Part shown: positions 60,503 to 64,000 of the stretch, piece by piece
Layout of the letters: each line of letters opens with the position of its first letter
Numbering within the stretch: position 1 is the stretch's first letter
Position numbers and translations under genes: made by a program
From: Rhodanobacter sp. L36
GTDB lineage: Bacteria > Pseudomonadota > Gammaproteobacteria > Xanthomonadales > Rhodanobacteraceae
Direction of reading: 5' to 3'
DNA length: 64,000 nt
Assembly: GCF_009765755.1 (NCBI RefSeq)
Contig: NZ_LMUV01000011.1
Location: 971,576-1,035,575, forward strand
Notes under the pieces: generated by a model
Databases searched by the model: none
Told to the model about the DNA's origin: nothing
Seen by the model: only the letters and a program-made list of their open reading frames with translations

Positions 60503-60631
60503 GCTGTCTTCCTTCGTGATTCCGTGAACCCGCTGCTGGCAAATCTCTCGCGCCACGGATTGCAGATACGTCAAGCCAACCGGCAAGGACGCACCGCGCG
60601 CACCATACGGGATCGGACGTTACAACTTGCA

Positions 60632-60660
60632 GAAACGAAAACTGCGCCTTGTCGGCGCAG
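60632..60660 (-). terminator. Possible attenuator between acpP and fabF
   Basis: On the minus strand CTGCGCC/GGCGCAG (stem 7 bp, loop GACAA) is followed by TTTTCGTTT. It lies about 105 bases after the acpP stop and may allow high acpP expression with lower fabF. Confidence 0.55.
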
Positions 60661-60764
60661 CGTTCGGTATAGCCACATGGATGGTCAGGCAACGTGAAAC
60701 ACCTGTCCGTCACGCATCGATTCCGCGTATCGACCAGGCGAACCCGATCGATGCACGTGATCGA

Positions 60765-61004
60765 TCAATCCTTGGAATGGGCCTTGATGTAATCGACAGC
60801 CTGCTGCACGGTGGTGATCTTCTCGGCGTCTTCGTCCGGAATCTCGGTCTCGAACTCTTCCTCGAGGGCCATGACCAGCTCGACCGTGTCCAGCGAATCT
60901 GCGCCCAGATCGTCCACGAACGAAGCATTCGCCGTGACTTCATCTTCCTTCACGCCCAACTGCTCAATGACGATTTTCTTGACGCGCTCTTCGATGGTGC
61001 TCAT
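60765..61004 (-). CDS. acpP: Acyl carrier protein
   Basis: 79 residues from ATG 61004 ([17 protein letters not shown]). The 4'-phosphopantetheine attachment site is Ser37 in [13 protein letters not shown], and the strongly acidic helices ([20 protein letters not shown]) are typical. It carries acyl intermediates for the Fab enzymes around it. An in-frame ATG three codons upstream with GAGAGG nearby is an alternative start. TACAAT in the upstream gap may be its own -10 box. Confidence 0.96.
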   Translation of the reverse strand: MSTIEERVKKIVIEQLGVKEDEVTANASFVDDLGADSLDTVELVMALEEEFETEIPDEDAEKITTVQQAVDYIKAHSKD

Positions 61005-61203
61005 GTTGCCCATACCTCTCTCAAGGAGTAGTTGTTTGTCTGTGCCGGCGTGATGCCTGCAAAAGGCCGGCGGCATTGTAATGGTTAAGCGGAGGCGCCG
61101 CCATGATCCGCCGGTGACACATGGCGCCAAGTCGTCCTGACTGACGCGAACGTGCAATTGTCGCCTAAAACGAAGCTGCTGGCGACCATCGCCAACGTAA
61201 ACC

Positions 61204-61947
61204 TCATGGCATGTACATACCACCGTTGACGTGAAGGGTTTCGCCAGTGATATACGCCGCGGCAGGCGACGCCAGGAAACTCACTGCCTTGGCGATATCG
61301 GCCACGTCGCCGAGACGACCCAGTGCGATCTGACCGAGCAGCGCCTGCTTGGACTCTTCCGGCAAAGCGCGGGTCATGTCGGTGTCGATAAAGCCGGGCG
61401 CCACGACATTCACCGTGATGCCACGCGTGCCGATTTCCCGTGCGAGCGATTTGGAAAACGCGATGATGCCTGCCTTGGCCGCCGCGTAATTGGCCTGCCC
61501 GGGATTGCCGGTGAGTCCGATCACCGAAGCGATCGAGATGATGCGGCCCTTGCGCGCCTTCATCATGCCGCGCATCACCGCCTTGGAAGTGCGATAGACG
61601 GAGCTGAGGTTGGTGTCGAGGATCACGTTCCAGTCGTCCTCCTTCATGCGCATCAGCAACTGATCGCGCGTGATGCCCGCATTGTTGACGAGGATCGAGA
61701 TCGCGCCGAATTGCTTGCCAATGGCATCGACGAGTGCATCGACAGAGGCCGTGTCGGTCACGTCGAGCATACGGCCATGGCCGCCATGCGCGGCGAGCCG
61801 CTCGCCGATGTCCGTCGCGCCGCCTTCGCTGGTTGCGGTGCCGATGACCGTGGCGCCCATTGCCCCCAGTTCGTCGGCGATCGCGGCACCGATACCGCGA
61901 CTGGCGCCGGTAACAAGTGCGATTTCACCTTGCAGTGCATTGCTCAT
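61204..61947 (-). CDS. fabG: 3-oxoacyl-ACP reductase
   Basis: NADPH-dependent short-chain dehydrogenase that reduces 3-oxoacyl-ACP. 247 residues from ATG 61947 ([18 protein letters not shown]). Cofactor loop TGASRGIG at 13-20, NNAGITRD, the catalytic Ser in SIASVIG and YxxxK in NYAAAKAGI. The C-terminus ends [15 protein letters not shown], the FabG hallmark. It lies between fabD and acpP in the standard order. Confidence 0.96.
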   Translation of the reverse strand: MSNALQGEIALVTGASRGIGAAIADELGAMGATVIGTATSEGGATDIGERLAAHGGHGRMLDVTDTASVDALVDAIGKQFGAISILVNNAGITRDQLLMRMKEDDWNVILDTNLSSVYRTSKAVMRGMMKARKGRIISIASVIGLTGNPGQANYAAAKAGIIAFSKSLAREIGTRGITVNVVAPGFIDTDMTRALPEESKQALLGQIALGRLGDVADIAKAVSFLASPAAAYITGETLHVNGGMYMP

Positions 61948-62001
61948 TGAGAGGTTCCAGATTTCAAAACAGGAGATCAAAAGAACAAAAGAAGTGTCGG
62001 A

Positions 62002-62949
62002 TCACGTCCACTCGCCGCGAACCGAATCCATTTCGGTCGGCGTACCAATGGCGCGCGCTTCGATGGTCTTGTCGATGCGCTTGATCAAGCCGCTCAGCAC
62101 CTTGCCAGGGCCGCATTCAACGATGCGCGTGGCACCACCGGCAGCAAGTGCTTGCACACATTGCATCCACCGAACCGGGAGATACAACTGTTGCTGCAAC
62201 GCGCTGCGGATGTCTTCCACCGTGTCATAGCTGCGCGCCTCGGCGTTTTGAATGACCGGTATCGACGGCATCTGCCAATCGATCGACGCCATGCGCTCGC
62301 CGAGACGATCCGCCGCGTCGCGCATCAACGCGCAATGCGATGGAACCGATACCGCGAGCTTGATCGCTTTCTTCACACCGAGTTCGGCCAGACGCGCCAA
62401 TGCGCGATCAACGGCTTCGGCGTGACCTGCGATCACCAGTTGCCCGGGCGAGTTGAAATTCGCGGGCGATACGACCTGCCCCTGGGCGACTTCTTCGCAC
62501 ACAGCAGCGATCTGAGCATCGTCGCCGCCGAGAATCGCTGCCATCGCACCGACACCCGCCGGAACCGCCGACTGCATCAGCCGTCCGCGTTCGGCCACAA
62601 GTGCAGCCGCATCGCGCAACGAGAGTGCTTTCGCACAGACCAGCGCGCTGTACTCACCGAGGCTGTGACCCGACAACTGCGACGGTTGCGTACCGCCCAG
62701 CTTTTGCCACACACGCCATACCGCCACGCTGGCAGCGAGCAACGCGGGCTGGGTGTTCTCTGTGCGATTGAGCTGGTCTTCGGGACCTTGCATCGCCAGC
62801 GTCCACAGATCGATGCCGGCGCCTTGAGAGGCCTCCGCGAATGTCGCTTCGACCTCCTCATGCGCTGCGGCGAGTTCGACGAGCATGCCGACCGATTGCG
62901 AGCCTTGCCCGGGAAAGACGAATGCGAGTGCGGCGGCGCTTGAACTCAT
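62002..62949 (-). CDS. fabD: Malonyl-CoA:ACP transacylase
   Basis: Charges ACP with malonyl groups. 315 residues from ATG 62949 (MSSSAAALAFVFPGQGSQSVGM). The catalytic serine is Ser96 in GHSLGEYSALV, with FPGQGSQ at the N-terminus, the malonate-binding Arg in AERGRLMQ and the catalytic His in VSVPSHCALM. An upstream extension to 63003 lies over the terminator-like hairpin and is not used. Confidence 0.96.
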   Translation of the reverse strand: MSSSAAALAFVFPGQGSQSVGMLVELAAAHEEVEATFAEASQGAGIDLWTLAMQGPEDQLNRTENTQPALLAASVAVWRVWQKLGGTQPSQLSGHSLGEYSALVCAKALSLRDAAALVAERGRLMQSAVPAGVGAMAAILGGDDAQIAAVCEEVAQGQVVSPANFNSPGQLVIAGHAEAVDRALARLAELGVKKAIKLAVSVPSHCALMRDAADRLGERMASIDWQMPSIPVIQNAEARSYDTVEDIRSALQQQLYLPVRWMQCVQALAAGGATRIVECGPGKVLSGLIKRIDKTIEARAIGTPTEMDSVRGEWT

Positions 62950-63033
62950 GGAGACCGGAATTCCCGTGGCGAAAACCGCCATGGTGCCAGCATCGCCGCC
63001 CATACGCAGCTGTATCCGCGTGCACCGTCCACA

Positions 63034-63059
63034 AAAAGAATGCCGCTAAACGGCGGCAT
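63034..63059 (-). terminator. Possible attenuator between fabH and fabD
   Basis: On the minus strand ATGCCGC/GCGGCAT (stem 7 bp, loop 6) is followed by TTCTTTTTG, 25 bases after the fabH stop. It may lower transcription into fabD-fabG. Confidence 0.6.
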
Positions 63060-63084
63060 CTCTCATGCGCTTCGTGAAAAGCAA

Positions 63085-64000
63085 TCAGTAACGCAACAAC
63101 GCCGATGCCCAGGTGAAACCACCACCGAACGCTTCGAGCAACAGGTTCTGTCCGCGCTGCACCTTGCCCGAGCGTACCGCGAAATCGAGCGCGAGCGGCA
63201 CCGAGCCCGATGATGTGTTGGCATGTTTGTCGACCGTCACGATGACGCGATCCATCGACATGCTCAGCCGCCTCGCCGTGGCTTCGATGATCCGCAGATT
63301 GGCCTGATGCGGAATCAGCCAGTCGATCTGCGACTCGACCATGCCGGCGGCCTGCAGGGTTTCCTCGACCAGCGAATCGAGCGTCTTCACCGCCACCTTG
63401 AACACTTCGCGGCCGGCCATGCGAATGCGCACGCCATGATTGGGCTCGTCGGTGAAACCAACGGAAACACCGACGGGGTTGTACAGAAGATCCTTGAAAC
63501 CGCCATCGGCGTGCAGGCACGTGGCGTAGATGCCCGGCTCGCTCGATGCCTCAAGCACGACCGCGCCGGCACCGTCGCCGAACAACACGCAGGTTTCGCG
63601 CTCGGTCCAGTCGACCATGCGGGTCAGCGTTTCGGCGCCGATCACCAACACTTTTTTCGACTGCCCGCTGCGGATGAACTTGTCGGCGATACCAAGCGCG
63701 TAGACAAAACCGGAACAGGCCGCGTTGACGTCGAATGCCGCGCAACCGTTGGCGCCGAGGCGATGCTGCACGAGGCAGGCGGTGGAAGGAAAAATGATGT
63801 CCGGCGTCGTCGTGCCCAGCACAATCAGGTCGAGTTCGGATGCCTTGATGCCCGCCGCTTCCAATGCGGCCTGCGCCGCCCGGAAAGCCAGGTCGCCGGT
63901 GGTTTCACCGTCGGCCACGATGTGGCGCTGGCGGATGCCTGTGCGGCTGTGGATCCATTCGTCACTGGTGTCGACGATCTTTTCGAGATCGGCGTTGGTG
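63085..64000 (-). CDS. fabH: 3-oxoacyl-ACP synthase III (5' end outside the window)
   Basis: Starts fatty acid synthesis by joining acetyl-CoA and malonyl-ACP. About 304 residues are visible; the N-terminal 15-20 are missing beyond the right edge. The frame is open to the end (TNADLEKIVDTSDEWIHSRTGI), a standard FabH N-terminal region. Catalytic Cys in NAACSGFVYAL, His in LIPHQANLRI and Asn in KHANTSSGSVPLAL are intact. It is upstream of fabD; plsX would be expected next in the missing part. Confidence 0.95.
   Translation of the reverse strand, partial: TNADLEKIVDTSDEWIHSRTGIRQRHIVADGETTGDLAFRAAQAALEAAGIKASELDLIVLGTTTPDIIFPSTACLVQHRLGANGCAAFDVNAACSGFVYALGIADKFIRSGQSKKVLVIGAETLTRMVDWTERETCVLFGDGAGAVVLEASSEPGIYATCLHADGGFKDLLYNPVGVSVGFTDEPNHGVRIRMAGREVFKVAVKTLDSLVEETLQAAGMVESQIDWLIPHQANLRIIEATARRLSMSMDRVIVTVDKHANTSSGSVPLALDFAVRSGKVQRGQNLLLEAFGGGFTWASALLRY

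Overview
The window is a GC-rich stretch of a gammaproteobacterial chromosome made almost entirely of core housekeeping genes. Gene order and protein character point to the Lysobacterales (Xanthomonadales), probably Rhodanobacteraceae such as Dyella or Rhodanobacter. The main clues are the nuoA-N / initiator tRNA / rimP-nusA-infB-rbfA-truB-rpsO-pnp chain, a pilZ gene near tmk-holB, a class III PHA synthase and a GyrA with glutamine at position 83. The taxonomic placement is inference.

Layout. 1-1905: tail of a probable GntR-type regulator, then a two-gene ABC exporter. 1993-2559: a DUF2884-type lipoprotein. 2644-5519: divergent fumC and purB. 5536-5966: a frameshifted gene of the WapI/DUF6228 type. 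5967-6744: the only long non-coding stretch, holding a 21-bp tandem repeat array and strong hairpins. 6745-8900: roxA (ribosomal oxygenase) overlapping a GNAT fusion gene. 9123-14764: sucA-sucB-lpd, the whole 2-oxoglutarate dehydrogenase complex. 14932-19125: a LOG-family hydrolase, an acuI-like reductase, a PilH-like response regulator, a heat-shock pair (hsp20-cbpA, minus strand) and a peroxiredoxin. 19225-25431 (minus): gyrA, mtnA, phaC and phaE.

25555-34695 (minus): pnp, rpsO, truB, rbfA, infB, nusA, rimP, read from an upstream initiator tRNA (34879-34955), the same arrangement as the E. coli metY-rimP-nusA-infB operon. 35025-49807 (minus): the complete 14-gene respiratory complex I operon nuoA to nuoN, with a promoter near 49970-50000. 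50057-54473 (minus): pilZ, a large GAF-GAF-PAS-GGDEF-EAL protein and a PIG-L deacetylase. 54484-64000 (minus): holB-tmk-mltG-pabC-pabB-fabF-acpP-fabG-fabD-fabH, a fatty-acid synthesis cluster in which pabB sits between fabF and pabC.

Functionally the region joins carbon flow (fumarase, 2-oxoglutarate dehydrogenase), its electron sink (complex I), translation and RNA decay, and membrane-lipid and folate-precursor synthesis. No prophage, insertion sequence, CRISPR array or secondary-metabolite cluster is visible. The parts most worth a second look are the 5.5-6.7 kb accessory island, the c-di-GMP/PilZ insertion after holB, the PIAGT motif in PabB, the basic tail of PhaE, and several strong RNA hairpins and promoter elements.
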